Counted from the first letter of the stretch, positions 18,650-27,656 are shown. The stretch is 64,000 bases of DNA from an uncultured Mollicutes bacterium (GCA_900551955.1 UWSE01000001.1:10151-74150), one strand, 5' to 3'. The notes: generated from the sequence alone by a model not told the origin. A program made the numbers and translations.

Positions 18650-19352
18650 ATTTTACTCCTAGATATTGTTCTAGTGTTGTGTTATTATTCATGATTTGAT
18701 TAGCTACTTCTTCTCCAACATAACGTAGATGCCATGGTTCATAAATATATCCAGTAATATCTTCTTTTCCTTCTGGATACCTTAGGATAAATCCATATTT
18801 AGCACAATTATCTTTAATCCATTGACTAGTAATTGGATCTTCAACTAATTGGCCATTAAAATCTTTTAAATCAAATGTTAAACCGGTTTGGTGTTCACTA
18901 AAACCAGGTTTAGCTGAAAAAGTATTCGCTTCTTCTTCACCATGTTGATTAACGTAATTATTATATAGTTTGGTTTGATATTGATATGAACGATATCCAC
19001 TATAACTATTACTAATATTAATACCTTGTGCTTGAGCATCACGTTGTAATTGTTGTAACTTAGCTAAAGCGATTGGATCATCACCATTACCAAAAGTTGG
19101 TGGTAGTCCATAATCCTTATTAACTAATAATATCCCATTAATATAAGTAGGCTGAATTTGATTAGGGTCCATATCTTTAGTTGGTGTCGGAATCGGATTA
19201 GTGATAGGTTGTTCTTGATTTACCTCTTCACTTACTATTTGTTGATTATTAGTAGTTTTAGGAAAAATTAATCGATATGTAGTAAATAAACAACCACTAC
19301 CAACTATAAATAAAATAATTAATTTTATTAACTTATCTTCACTATGTTTCAT
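18648..19352 (-). CDS. D-alanyl-D-alanine carboxypeptidase, VanY/M15 family
   Basis: Trims the terminal D-Ala from peptidoglycan stem peptides. An N-terminal membrane anchor (about 9-30) and a Pro/Gln-rich linker precede an M15B domain. The zinc and catalytic residues are visible: His154 and Asp161 in SEHQTGLTFD, Glu205 and His208 in EPWHLR, and the upstream GYRSYQYQ motif. 234 residues. The ATG at 19352 lies only 6 nt after an extended -10 (TGTTATAATAAAGATATG) and has no Shine-Dalgarno, so the mRNA is predicted to be leaderless. It is not next to van resistance genes, so I call it a housekeeping DD-carboxypeptidase. Confidence 0.9.
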   Translation of the reverse strand: MKHSEDKLIKLIILFIVGSGCLFTTYRLIFPKTTNNQQIVSEEVNQEQPITNPIPTPTKDMDPNQIQPTYINGILLVNKDYGLPPTFGNGDDPIALAKLQQLQRDAQAQGINISNSYSGYRSYQYQTKLYNNYVNQHGEEEANTFSAKPGFSEHQTGLTFDLKDFNGQLVEDPITSQWIKDNCAKYGFILRYPEGKEDITGYIYEPWHLRYVGEEVANQIMNNNTTLEQYLGVK

Positions 19353-19358
19353 ATCTTT

Positions 19359-19367
19359 ATTATAACA
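19359..19367 (-). promoter_or_regulatory. Leaderless promoter of vanY
   Basis: Minus-strand TGT-TATAAT ends 6 nt before the ATG at 19352, placing the expected transcription start at or next to the start codon. The same bases occupy the -35 position of the divergent tmRNA promoter. Confidence 0.6.
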
Positions 19368-19378
19368 TAATCTTAATA

Positions 19379-19387
19379 TGCTATAAT
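19379..19387 (+). promoter_or_regulatory. Promoter of tmRNA (extended -10)
   Basis: TGC-TATAAT about 10 nt before the mature tmRNA 5' end. No consensus -35; the -35 position overlaps the vanY -10. Confidence 0.6.
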
Positions 19388-19397
19388 AAAGTTATAT

Positions 19398-19745
19398 GGG
19401 GGTGTCACGGTTTCGACAGGGACGCTGTTAGCTATTAACTGCATATCGATTGAGTACGTAATACTCACAATTCCAAAATAACTGGAAACTTTAATAAAAA
19501 TTTAGCTGCTGCATAAGATAAGTCGGTAGCCATCATATTTTGGTCGTTCTAGCTTAAATATTGATGTTGGTTTGTAGAACTCGATAACTAATTGTATCGC
19601 TTAGTTATTTAAACTTTAGATACTCGAATAATAGTTTGATTGTTAGTTATTTGTCTATTATTCTAAATTAATTAACTAACTATATATGTAGACGTTGATA
19701 ATTAGGTGTTTTTGGACATGGGTTCAATTCCCATCACCTCCACCA
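19398..19745 (+). ncRNA. ssrA: Transfer-messenger RNA (tmRNA)
   Basis: Rescues stalled ribosomes and tags the nascent peptide for degradation. The 5' end GGGGGTG pairs with CACCTCC just before the encoded 3' ACCA, forming the tRNA-like acceptor stem. The conserved GTTTCGACAGGGA follows it, and the T arm reads GGGTTCAATTCCC near the 3' end. The tag frame read back from the TAA at 19514 gives SKITGNFNKNLAAA (19472-19513), close to the Bacillota tag ending in ALAA; the exact resume codon is an inference. Length is about 348 nt. A terminator follows at 19759. Confidence 0.96.
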
Positions 19746-19758
19746 AATAAATATAAAT

Positions 19759-19786
19759 AAAAGCTGCAATTACTTGCAGCTTTTTT
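19759..19786. terminator. Bidirectional terminator between tmRNA and mrp
   Basis: 11-bp stem AAAAGCTGCAA / TTGCAGCTTTT (19759-19769, 19774-19784) with loop TTAC, followed by Ts on the plus strand and As on the other side. It overlaps the mrp stop. Confidence 0.85.
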
Positions 19787-20624
19787 CTATCATATTTTTA
19801 ATTAATAATAAATTATGGTCATCATTATTGATTTCCAATTCACCTTTAATTAATGGTTTGATTTGATTTAGATAATCTTGACCATAAATATATAGTTTTT
19901 CATTATTATAATTGTAGTATGATTGATTAATAATATATCCAAAACAATTAAATCCTAATTGATTAGCTAGTTGATGACTACGTAAAGATACTTTTTGATC
20001 TAATATTTTTGGCGTTGTTACTAAATAACAACTAACATTACTATAATATTGATTGATATTTAAAACAATGTCACCTGTTGTTGGTGGAGTATCAAGTATG
20101 ACTAAATCATATTTACGATAGTCAATATGATTAATCATTAAGTCCATTAATTGACTTAACTTAGGTCCACGCCAAATAATCGCTTCATTTTGTAAGTCTT
20201 TAATAAAGTATTGAGCAGAGATTATATCTAAATTATCATCATATTTAATTGGCATTAATTGATCATCAATCATTTTTATCTCTTCAAAACAATTAAAGAT
20301 TTCTGGAATTGAGTAACCATAAATGTCTAAGTCAAGCAATAATACTTTTTTATCTTCACTATAAGCTTTAGCTAAGAGTGAAGTTACATAACTTTTACCT
20401 ACTCCACCTTTTCCTGACATTACTGCCAAGACATCAACGTCATGACGTTTATGATCTACTTTAATATTTACATCTAAATTATGTGCTTTTAAAGTTGTTT
20501 GTAAATGGCGCATTGTTGTGATATCAATACTTTTATCAACGATTATTTCTATCGGTGTTTCTTTATCATAAATGGCAATAATATAATCTTGATATGTTTC
20601 TAAAAATGGATATTTATTAAACAT
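19770..20624 (-). CDS. Mrp/ApbC-like P-loop ATPase lacking the CxxC motif
   Basis: ParA/MinD-type deviant Walker ATPase of the Mrp/NBP35 family. Family members carry Fe-S clusters to apoproteins. The P-loop SGKGGVGKS (70-78), LLDLDIYGYSIPEI and DTPPTTGD are typical. The N-terminal 65 residues are a reduced MIP18-like region. At the position where Mrp proteins have CPxC in the context NMSYF-CPHC-...-IYIFG, this protein reads NQSYYNYNNEKLYIYG (233-248), so both bridging cysteines are Tyr/Asn. The family call is firm, but the Fe-S carrier role is doubtful. Last gene of the long ireB-mrp series. Confidence 0.85.
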   Translation of the reverse strand: MFNKYPFLETYQDYIIAIYDKETPIEIIVDKSIDITTMRHLQTTLKAHNLDVNIKVDHKRHDVDVLAVMSGKGGVGKSYVTSLLAKAYSEDKKVLLLDLDIYGYSIPEIFNCFEEIKMIDDQLMPIKYDDNLDIISAQYFIKDLQNEAIIWRGPKLSQLMDLMINHIDYRKYDLVILDTPPTTGDIVLNINQYYSNVSCYLVTTPKILDQKVSLRSHQLANQLGFNCFGYIINQSYYNYNNEKLYIYGQDYLNQIKPLIKGELEINNDDHNLLLIKNMIEKSCK

Positions 20625-21667
20625 TATACAACCTTAAATGGATTAATGTCCGTTTGCGCATAGATGACCTGACAATCAAGAATTGTGCTCAAAATATCTT
20701 TCATCTTATATTTAAAAATTACTTCAGCATAGTGATTAATATCAATCACAACTATTCCTAATTCTTTTGCAAGTTGGGCATCATGATATTTAATATCACC
20801 TGTAATTAAACAATCACAACCAGCTTGGTGGGCTTTAGTAATAAATTCTGCTCCACTTCCACCAATTACAGCAACTTTCTTAATTATTTTATTTTCATCA
20901 CCAATTAAGTTAGTAGGTGTGTTAAATGTTCTTTTTAGTTTTTTAGCAAAATTAATGGCTTTAGATGGTCTAATTGAACCGACTCTTCCTAGTCCTAAAT
21001 AAATAGAAGGCGCTTTAATTGGTGTAATTACATAATCAGTAAAACCATTTTCTTCTAATATAGATTTAACATTATTTAAATCGGCAGATAAAATACAACA
21101 ATCTACTCGAATTTTCATATTATTATCATTAATAATTTTCATGGTATTAAAAGCATTATCAAATAAATCAAGACTTGCACTTGTTAATGCTCCAGGATTA
21201 ATTGCACATCCTTGTAATAGATATTTAACTCGATCAACAATATCTAAGTTAACATCAACACTTACTTTAAGTAGAGGGACATCAATATCATTATTCAATT
21301 CATAAACATTATTTAACCCAATTGCATCAGCAAGCCAGTCATTCATTCCATTCACACAAACATCAACATTAGTATGCATCGCATAGACAGCGATGTTATT
21401 TTGAATTAATTTATAAATTTTGTCATTAGCACTATTTAATGCTAAATTTTTTAATGGTTTAAAAATTAATGGATGATGTGTAATGATTAGATCAACTTTC
21501 TTCTTAATTGCTTCATCTACTATTTCATCAGTAACTTCTAATGTTGTCATTACTTTTTTAATATTATCATTAGGATTACCAATTTGTAATCCTACGTTAT
21601 CCCAATTTTCTGCTACACTTTCTGGATATAATTTATTGATTTGTTCAATAATGTAAGTTAATGTCAT
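20624..21667 (-). CDS. NIF3/YqfO family dinuclear-metal protein
   Basis: Conserved protein of the NIF3-like/DUF34 family, reported as GTP cyclohydrolase I type 2-like, although its function is unsettled. Metal-ligand motifs are present: THHPLIFKP, HTNVDVCVNGMN and the C-terminal GDIKYHDA. The middle segment (about 130-235) is the extra PII-like domain also seen in B. subtilis YqfO. 347 residues. ATG at 21667 behind AGGAGG, overlapping the trmK stop by 1 nt. The rpoD-trmK-nif3 order is the same as in Bacilli. Confidence 0.93.
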   Translation of the reverse strand: MTLTYIIEQINKLYPESVAENWDNVGLQIGNPNDNIKKVMTTLEVTDEIVDEAIKKKVDLIITHHPLIFKPLKNLALNSANDKIYKLIQNNIAVYAMHTNVDVCVNGMNDWLADAIGLNNVYELNNDIDVPLLKVSVDVNLDIVDRVKYLLQGCAINPGALTSASLDLFDNAFNTMKIINDNNMKIRVDCCILSADLNNVKSILEENGFTDYVITPIKAPSIYLGLGRVGSIRPSKAINFAKKLKRTFNTPTNLIGDENKIIKKVAVIGGSGAEFITKAHQAGCDCLITGDIKYHDAQLAKELGIVVIDINHYAEVIFKYKMKDILSTILDCQVIYAQTDINPFKVV

Positions 21668-22284
21668 TATTCCTCCTGACTTAAGTATTGATATTCTACT
21701 AATAATTCATCACTTAAAGGGTGTTTTTTGTTTATCTCTTGTAGTTGTAATAAACGCTTATTTCTCATCATCTTAATATTATCATCATTACCTCTTCCAA
21801 CATATATTTCTTTATCAGTATATGTATTAGGATTAGGGGTAATGACTAAATAAGCATAATCCTTATCTCGTTCACTTACTACACTTTCATAACTAATTTC
21901 TAAGTTTTTAGCTTGTAAATATTGTCTTAAACTAATTACATGATTATTTGGTTGTAAGATCAATTGGGTAAATGGTTGGGATAAATTATCAATAATGTTG
22001 ATAATTTCTTTTCCCCCCATTCCAGCAATGACAATATCTACTCCTTCATTAGTAACTTGATAATCAAGTCCATTAGTTAAGACAAATTTGGTCTTATCTA
22101 ATAGTTGAGCTTGCTTAACTGTGCGATAACCACTAAGTAGTGGTTCAACATTAATATCGCACACATATGCTAAATCAACTATATTATTAGCTAAGGCTAA
22201 TTTAGGTAAGTAAGCATGGTCACTACCGATATCAATTACGGTTCTACTTTTAAGTAAACCAATTAATGTCTCTAGTCTTTTCAT
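21667..22284 (-). CDS. trmK: tRNA (adenine-N1-)-methyltransferase TrmK
   Basis: SAM-dependent methyltransferase that modifies A22 of some tRNAs. Motif I IDIGSDHAYLPK (about 18-29), then DIVIAGMGGKEI and LILQPNNH are characteristic of the TrmK/YqfN family. 205 residues, slightly shorter than usual. The ATG at 22284 has no Shine-Dalgarno but sits 1 nt after the rpoD stop, so reinitiation is likely. The position between rpoD and nif3 matches Bacilli. Confidence 0.93.
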   Translation of the reverse strand: MKRLETLIGLLKSRTVIDIGSDHAYLPKLALANNIVDLAYVCDINVEPLLSGYRTVKQAQLLDKTKFVLTNGLDYQVTNEGVDIVIAGMGGKEIINIIDNLSQPFTQLILQPNNHVISLRQYLQAKNLEISYESVVSERDKDYAYLVITPNPNTYTDKEIYVGRGNDDNIKMMRNKRLLQLQEINKKHPLSDELLVEYQYLSQEE

Positions 22285-22285
22285 G

Positions 22286-24070
22286 TTATTTTAAAAATAA
22301 ATCTAATTCTTTTTGTTGGACAACACTCTTTAACTTACGTTTACCACGATTTTCAATTTGACGAATACGTTCACGAGTAACATTAAAGACTAATCCCACT
22401 TGTTCTAGTGTTAAAGGCTTGACAATTCCTTCTGTCATATCATACACATCTTCTAAGCGTTCAATACGTTCTTCTGTATTTAAAATAACTTGGTCTAAGT
22501 GTTGTAAGTTTTGACTTTTAATTTCTTCTAAGTGTTGTTTTGCTTTCTCAACAGCTTGTTTAATTTCTTCGTTTTGCTCTTCTTGGTTTTCATAAGATTC
22601 TAAGTTAGTAACAATTTGATCATAGTGAGCATTATTATTTTTAAGACGTTTTAAAATTATATCTTTTTGTGCTTGAGTTAAAGTGTTAGTTAATTGGACA
22701 ATAGTTTCTACATCTTTTGAATTAATACGATTTTCTTTTAACCCATCACGTACATAAATAGCCATTCTAATTAATAATTGGAATGATTCAAAGTTAAAGT
22801 CATATAATCCATAACGATATAATAAAACATCTCCTTCTTGAGGTGGTAATTCATAAATTAAACCAATTAATATTTGGTGTAATTCTTTATCTTCAGCTTC
22901 ATGCGCTTGATCAACATTTTTATTATCTTCAATAAATGCTTCTAATGCTGAATTATCTTCACCAACTGGCATTTCAAGTGGAATTGGATCACGAGAAATA
23001 TCAAAAATATGTTCTACTTGCTCAGCAGTCATTTGGGGACTTACAGCTTGTCCAATTTCTTCTAAAGTTGGTTCTTGTCCATTTTGTTGTAATAATTCAC
23101 GTTGAGCTTTAGCCACTTTATTAATTGTTTCTACCATGTGCACAGGGACACGAATTACTTTTGATTTATCAGCTAATCCACGCGTAATCCCTTGACGAAT
23201 CCACCAAGTGGCATAAGTTGAAAACTTAAATCCAGCATCAACATCAAATTTTTGAATCGCCTTTTCTAAACCAAGCATTCCTTCCATCACTAAGTCAATT
23301 AAATCCATCCCACGATTTAAATGTTTTTTAGCAATACTTACAACTAAACGTTTATTAGAAAGAATCAATAATTCACGAGCATCTTCGTATGCTTCTTGTT
23401 CTTTAATCGTAAGTTTTTTACCACTTTCCATTTTTCGTCGATATTTATCAATTGTTCTTGTCACTTCATGTTCTTTTTCGATTGACAATAATGGATAATC
23501 ATTAATTGTTGATAAGAAATTTTTAATTTCATCATAATTTTGATTTTTGCTTCCACCTTTAAGAATCGATTCAATATTATAATCAATCTCTTCTTCTCCA
23601 GCTGCTAATTCAACATTTCTCAATTCCATTAAACTAGAAATTAATTTATCGTTTGTATAATTGATTGCAATATTTTTTAATTCTAATTGTTTTTCAATTT
23701 TAATAAACATTTCTTTTGGATAGTTTTGATCAAAAGCTTTTGATAATTGTAAAGATATTGTAGTATCGTCAATTAAGTTATTTGATTGACGAGCTAACTT
23801 AATTAAGTCTTTAATTACGCCATCTAACTTTTTAATCTCACTTTTCTTAAAGGTTTTTACTTTTGCTTCTTTTTTAGCAGTTGTTTTTTTAGTTGTAGTT
23901 TTCTTTTTACTAATTAATTTTTCTACTTTAGTTTGTTTTTCAACGATTTCTTCATCATGAGATTCTAATAAATTAATTAACTCTTTTTTACGAGCCATTG
24001 AACGGAATTCAATTTTTCTTTTCTTTAATAATTTTTGTAATTCTTCAATACGCAATTTTTTATAATCCAT
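22286..24070 (-). CDS. rpoD: Primary RNA polymerase sigma factor with a large insertion in region 4
   Basis: Housekeeping sigma70-family factor, 594 residues. Residues 5-37 resemble a SAP-type helix-extended-helix motif, followed by a Lys-rich linker (about 50-80). Region 1.2 to 2.4 (about 175-300) is well conserved (LIDLVMEGMLGLEKAIQKFD, KFSTYATWWIRQ), as is region 3 (VPVHMVE, about 308). Region 4 starts normally at LPPQEGDVLLYRYGL (408-422), but the recognition helix-turn-helix TLEQVGLVFNVTRERIRQIE only appears at 554-573. Normally these are under ten residues apart; here about 120 residues intervene, with a coiled-coil-like tract at 490-540. The frame is intact. It overlaps dnaG by 11 nt. 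Confidence 0.96.
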   Translation of the reverse strand: MDYKKLRIEELQKLLKKRKIEFRSMARKKELINLLESHDEEIVEKQTKVEKLISKKKTTTKKTTAKKEAKVKTFKKSEIKKLDGVIKDLIKLARQSNNLIDDTTISLQLSKAFDQNYPKEMFIKIEKQLELKNIAINYTNDKLISSLMELRNVELAAGEEEIDYNIESILKGGSKNQNYDEIKNFLSTINDYPLLSIEKEHEVTRTIDKYRRKMESGKKLTIKEQEAYEDARELLILSNKRLVVSIAKKHLNRGMDLIDLVMEGMLGLEKAIQKFDVDAGFKFSTYATWWIRQGITRGLADKSKVIRVPVHMVETINKVAKAQRELLQQNGQEPTLEEIGQAVSPQMTAEQVEHIFDISRDPIPLEMPVGEDNSALEAFIEDNKNVDQAHEAEDKELHQILIGLIYELPPQEGDVLLYRYGLYDFNFESFQLLIRMAIYVRDGLKENRINSKDVETIVQLTNTLTQAQKDIILKRLKNNNAHYDQIVTNLESYENQEEQNEEIKQAVEKAKQHLEEIKSQNLQHLDQVILNTEERIERLEDVYDMTEGIVKPLTLEQVGLVFNVTRERIRQIENRGKRKLKSVVQQKELDLFLK

Positions 24071-25739
24071 TATTAACTCCTTGATTCATCCACACAAAAG
24101 TTTTTTCTTCTTCTTTTGGTTTATTAACAATTGCTTCTATTTTTGTTTCGTCAAATTGCACACGATATATTGCTTCTAATTCTTGATAGTAATCTTTATC
24201 ACTATAATCAGAGATATAAGAAATACTTAACTCATCTACATTAGGGTGTTGCGCATAAATTAGTCCTAATTGTTTATATATTTCTAAGTATGTTGGATCG
24301 GTAATTAAATTATTATTTAATCTAAATTGTTCATCGACCCATAAATAACCTTTTCGTTGTAAACATACTTTTAATAAGATTGTTTCGTCACTAACAGGTG
24401 ATAGTTTACTTACAACGGGTTGTTTTACTTCATTAATTACTGGTTTTTCATACTCACTTTCTTGAGGTTGATATACAGGTTTTGTTACTTGAACAATATC
24501 ATCTAAAAAACCAATAATTTTTTCTTCACTTAACTTACACATTTCACTTAATCGTGAAACATAAAAGTAAAACTCATCTGTATTGGGGGTAATATAACGA
24601 AGTATCTCGACTATTCCTTCTTTAACTGAATCATAATTGTTTTCATCAATAGTTAAATGATTCATTTTAAATTGATGAATAGATATTGCATTATCGATTA
24701 AATCAGCTAATTGTTTTCCGCTTCTAGCATATTCATCAACATCTTTATAACCATCAAAAACAATAACCTTAAGTTCAAATCCATTAGCTAATAAATCATT
24801 AGCAATACTTAAAGTAGTTTCAACTCCAGCTTTATCTTGATCTAATGATAAAATAATTTGTTTAACATTATATTTTTTTAATAATTTAATATGCTTATAG
24901 GTAAAACCTGTACCCATGATCCCAGCAACATTAAAGATCCCCTGCTTTTCAAAACTAAAAGCATCAAAGAAACCTTCCACTACAATGATTTGCCCATTTT
25001 TTAAATTATCTTTTGCTAAATCAAAATTATATAAGATCGATCCTTTATCAAAGACAGGTGTATCAGGACTATTTAAATACTTAGGGTCTTGTTTGTCCGA
25101 AATAGCTCTTCCTGAAAAACCAACACATCGACCATATTCATCATTAATCGGAATAATAATTCGTTGACTAAAACTATCATATTTAGCTTCCGGACGTTTT
25201 AGATGGGAATCTAATACGTCTTGATTGCTAAATTCTTTTTGCTCAACAAACTTTTGTAAATAGTCCACAACATTTAACTCACGACTACTAAAACCTAATT
25301 GATGACGTTCGATCATTGTTTGATCAATTTGGCGATCAAGCAAATATTGACGCGCTTCATCTCCTTGTTTAGTTAAAGTTAATGTTTGATGATAAAACTT
25401 TGTTGCTTGTTCATTTACCTTGATAATCGGATTTTTCGGCTTATTAACTTGATTATCCATTTTGATCCCGATTTGATTTGCAAGCATTTTTAACGCTTCA
25501 TTAAATGAGATTTTATTATACTTTTGACGATAACTGATAACATTTCCACCGTTTTTACAAACGAAACAATGACAAATCTTTTTCTCAGGACTTACCGAAA
25601 AAGATGGATTAGTATCATCGTGGAAAGGACATAGCCCTACAAAGTTATTACCTTTTTTGGTAAGGGCTATGTCTTTACTAACTTCTTCAACGATATCAAC
25701 ATTGTCAATGATTTTTTGAATAATGTTATCTCTATCCAT
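24060..25739 (-). CDS. dnaG: DNA primase
   Basis: Synthesises RNA primers at the replication fork. The N-terminal CHC2 zinc site is Cys37-His40...Cys58-Cys61. The TOPRIM catalytic domain has VVEGFFDAFS and SLDQDKAG. The C-terminal helicase-interaction region is short and diverged. 559 residues. ATG at 25739 overlaps the dnaD-like stop. It lies directly upstream of rpoD, the classical macromolecular-synthesis arrangement. Confidence 0.97.
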   Translation of the reverse strand: MDRDNIIQKIIDNVDIVEEVSKDIALTKKGNNFVGLCPFHDDTNPSFSVSPEKKICHCFVCKNGGNVISYRQKYNKISFNEALKMLANQIGIKMDNQVNKPKNPIIKVNEQATKFYHQTLTLTKQGDEARQYLLDRQIDQTMIERHQLGFSSRELNVVDYLQKFVEQKEFSNQDVLDSHLKRPEAKYDSFSQRIIIPINDEYGRCVGFSGRAISDKQDPKYLNSPDTPVFDKGSILYNFDLAKDNLKNGQIIVVEGFFDAFSFEKQGIFNVAGIMGTGFTYKHIKLLKKYNVKQIILSLDQDKAGVETTLSIANDLLANGFELKVIVFDGYKDVDEYARSGKQLADLIDNAISIHQFKMNHLTIDENNYDSVKEGIVEILRYITPNTDEFYFYVSRLSEMCKLSEEKIIGFLDDIVQVTKPVYQPQESEYEKPVINEVKQPVVSKLSPVSDETILLKVCLQRKGYLWVDEQFRLNNNLITDPTYLEIYKQLGLIYAQHPNVDELSISYISDYSDKDYYQELEAIYRVQFDETKIEAIVNKPKEEEKTFVWMNQGVNNGL

Positions 25740-26524
25740 TAGCTTAAAAACTCCTTGATTGATTCTTGATCTTCTTTAGTAACACTAATTGTTGGCGTAT
25801 CATCATAAACAGGCTCAACATATTGTTTAGAATTGCTAGCAAGATACTCATTACGTTGTTGTTTAAAGCTTTTTGCCGCTTCAATACTATTGATTTTTTG
25901 TTTATTATAAGTATTAATTATTTTATCAAAGTATTGATTTGCAAAGTTTTGATAATTACTTGTTTCAATACTTTCAATAAAACAAAACTTGAATACATTA
26001 ATACTTATATCACTCTTATATAACCAGTGATTAATTACATCGATATCACTTCTACTTAAAATAACTTGATAGTGATTAACAACATCTCCTGCTAAAATAG
26101 ATTGATAAAATACATCATCTAACTCTTGATTAAAATTAGCACCAATAGCAGGGAGGTTTGAACGAAGTTTATAAATTAAATTCGTTAAATTAAAAATTGG
26201 TTTATCACTATTTAAGCATTCTTTAATATTACTTAAATTTATTCCCCAGAAATCTTTAATTCGTTGTTCAATATTACTATTATTTTCTAAATTATTTGCT
26301 ATAGAAAATCCATATGGTGTTTTGGTCACTTGAAAGTAATCTTTTAATTTTTGATAGATTGCGTTTATCTCTTCTTTAGTATATCCGTAGTCAAGTAAGC
26401 TATCGATATCAATTGCTTGATCACTTCCATGAGTTAGAATCATTGCTATTAAGCCAACGACATCTTTATCATCAATACTACTAAGATCACTAAAATTAAT
26501 ATTTTGTAACTTAAATAGTTTCAT
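25739..26524 (-). CDS. DnaD/DnaB-like replication initiation protein (putative)
   Basis: 261-residue protein with an N-terminal winged-helix-like part and a C-terminal DnaD-type segment (about 150-220: SRSDIDVINHWLYKSDIS... then NFANQYFDKIINTYNKQKI...). That pattern resembles the DnaD helix bundle with YIDKIL-WKKKGI. The family in Bacilli helps load the replicative helicase at origins and stalled forks. The ATG at 26524 follows GGAG; a longer frame to 26539 lies inside ispA. It sits immediately before dnaG, which supports a primosome role, but sequence divergence keeps the call tentative. Confidence 0.65.
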   Translation of the reverse strand: MKLFKLQNINFSDLSSIDDKDVVGLIAMILTHGSDQAIDIDSLLDYGYTKEEINAIYQKLKDYFQVTKTPYGFSIANNLENNSNIEQRIKDFWGINLSNIKECLNSDKPIFNLTNLIYKLRSNLPAIGANFNQELDDVFYQSILAGDVVNHYQVILSRSDIDVINHWLYKSDISINVFKFCFIESIETSNYQNFANQYFDKIINTYNKQKINSIEAAKSFKQQRNEYLASNSKQYVEPVYDDTPTISVTKEDQESIKEFLS

Positions 26525-27374
26525 TATTGCTCCAATCAATAATACTAAGTAAGATCGACTTACAAGACACAGTTAAATTTAATTGATTAATCTGCGCAAT
26601 GATATAACTACTTAATGCTGATAAGTGTTGTTCTAATTCTTCTTTAGTATATAATGTGGCAAAAGTTTGTTTATGATTTTCTAAATCACTACCAACAGGT
26701 TTTCCGATTGTTTCAAAATTACTATAACAATCTAAATAATCATCATACATCTGATAATAGATCCCTAAATAATAACCTAAATCAATTAGTTGTTGTTGAT
26801 TATTTTTATTATTAATGGCATTTGCCATTAATAAACTAGCAACTAATAACGAACCTGTTTTTTGCGCTTCTAAACTAACTAGTTGACTCACACTTTGGCT
26901 TTGATTAGTCATATCTAACATTTGTCCATTAATCATACCATGATTAACGCCACTACAGATTGATAGAATCTTAATTAATTTGACTTTAACACTATCAGCT
27001 ACTGTACTACTTGCTATTAATTCAAAACTAAGGGTCAATAAACTATCACCAGTAAGTAAAGCAATATCATCGCCAAACTTTTTATGAACAGTTAATTGTC
27101 CTCGGCGATAGTCATCATCATCCATACAAGGCAAATCATCATGAACTAATGAGTAAGTATGAATACATTCAATACTCATCGCAATATCAAAATACTGAGG
27201 ATTATTATCTAAGTAAGATAAGAATATTAAAGGTCTAAACAATTTACCATTATTAATTAAACTATAATAAATGCTCTTTTTTAATTGCTGATCACAATCA
27301 AGAGCATTTATTTTATTTTCCATATAATTATATAAATCTTGTTTGATATTATTCAACTTCAAATCCTGTTTCAT
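26511..27374 (-). CDS. ispA: Polyprenyl diphosphate synthase (farnesyl diphosphate synthase type)
   Basis: Chain-elongating prenyltransferase that condenses IPP with allylic diphosphates. Both aspartate-rich motifs are present: DDLPCMDDDDYRRG (first) and YDDYLD (second), plus the GD of DDIALLTGD. 287 residues, FPP/GGPP synthase size. The ATG at 27374 lacks a good Shine-Dalgarno. A TTG at 27356 is preceded by AGGA at 7 nt, directly before the DUF1292 stop, and is a credible alternative start. Product chain length cannot be read confidently. Confidence 0.92.
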   Translation of the reverse strand: MKQDLKLNNIKQDLYNYMENKINALDCDQQLKKSIYYSLINNGKLFRPLIFLSYLDNNPQYFDIAMSIECIHTYSLVHDDLPCMDDDDYRRGQLTVHKKFGDDIALLTGDSLLTLSFELIASSTVADSVKVKLIKILSICSGVNHGMINGQMLDMTNQSQSVSQLVSLEAQKTGSLLVASLLMANAINNKNNQQQLIDLGYYLGIYYQMYDDYLDCYSNFETIGKPVGSDLENHKQTFATLYTKEELEQHLSALSSYIIAQINQLNLTVSCKSILLSIIDWSNNETI

Positions 27375-27648
27375 TATATGTTTCTAACACTTCTTCTAAT
27401 AATTCCCAAGTCTCAGTATCTCCTTCTGGAATTTCAAAAATATTACCAACACTTCCATCTTCTAATTCTTCATAACGATAAACAAAGATATCAACATCTG
27501 CTTCTTCATCATCATTTTGTTCAGGAATTGTTACAAACACATAATTATTTCCATCATTTTCTAAAGTAAATAAAACTTCTGCTAGTTGTTCATTACCATC
27601 TTCATCAACTAACACTAAATTAGCATCTAAATCTACTACTTTTTCCAC
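27349..27648 (-). CDS. DUF1292 (YrzB family) small acidic protein
   Basis: 99-residue very acidic protein typical of the DUF1292 family that accompanies ireB and ruvX in Bacilli. Its function is unknown. The start is GTG at 27648 with AGGAG at 5 nt. A nearby ATG is out of frame. The 3' end overlaps ispA. Composition (many Asp/Glu, few Lys) and synteny support the assignment. Confidence 0.85.
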   Translation of the reverse strand: MEKVVDLDANLVLVDEDGNEQLAEVLFTLENDGNNYVFVTIPEQNDDEEADVDIFVYRYEELEDGSVGNIFEIPEGDTETWELLEEVLETYNETGFEVE

Positions 27649-27656
27649 ATCTTCTC

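Noticed and set aside
26525..26539. Upstream start for the DnaD-like gene
   Set aside because: Inside the end of ispA with no ribosome site; ATG 26524 follows GGAG.
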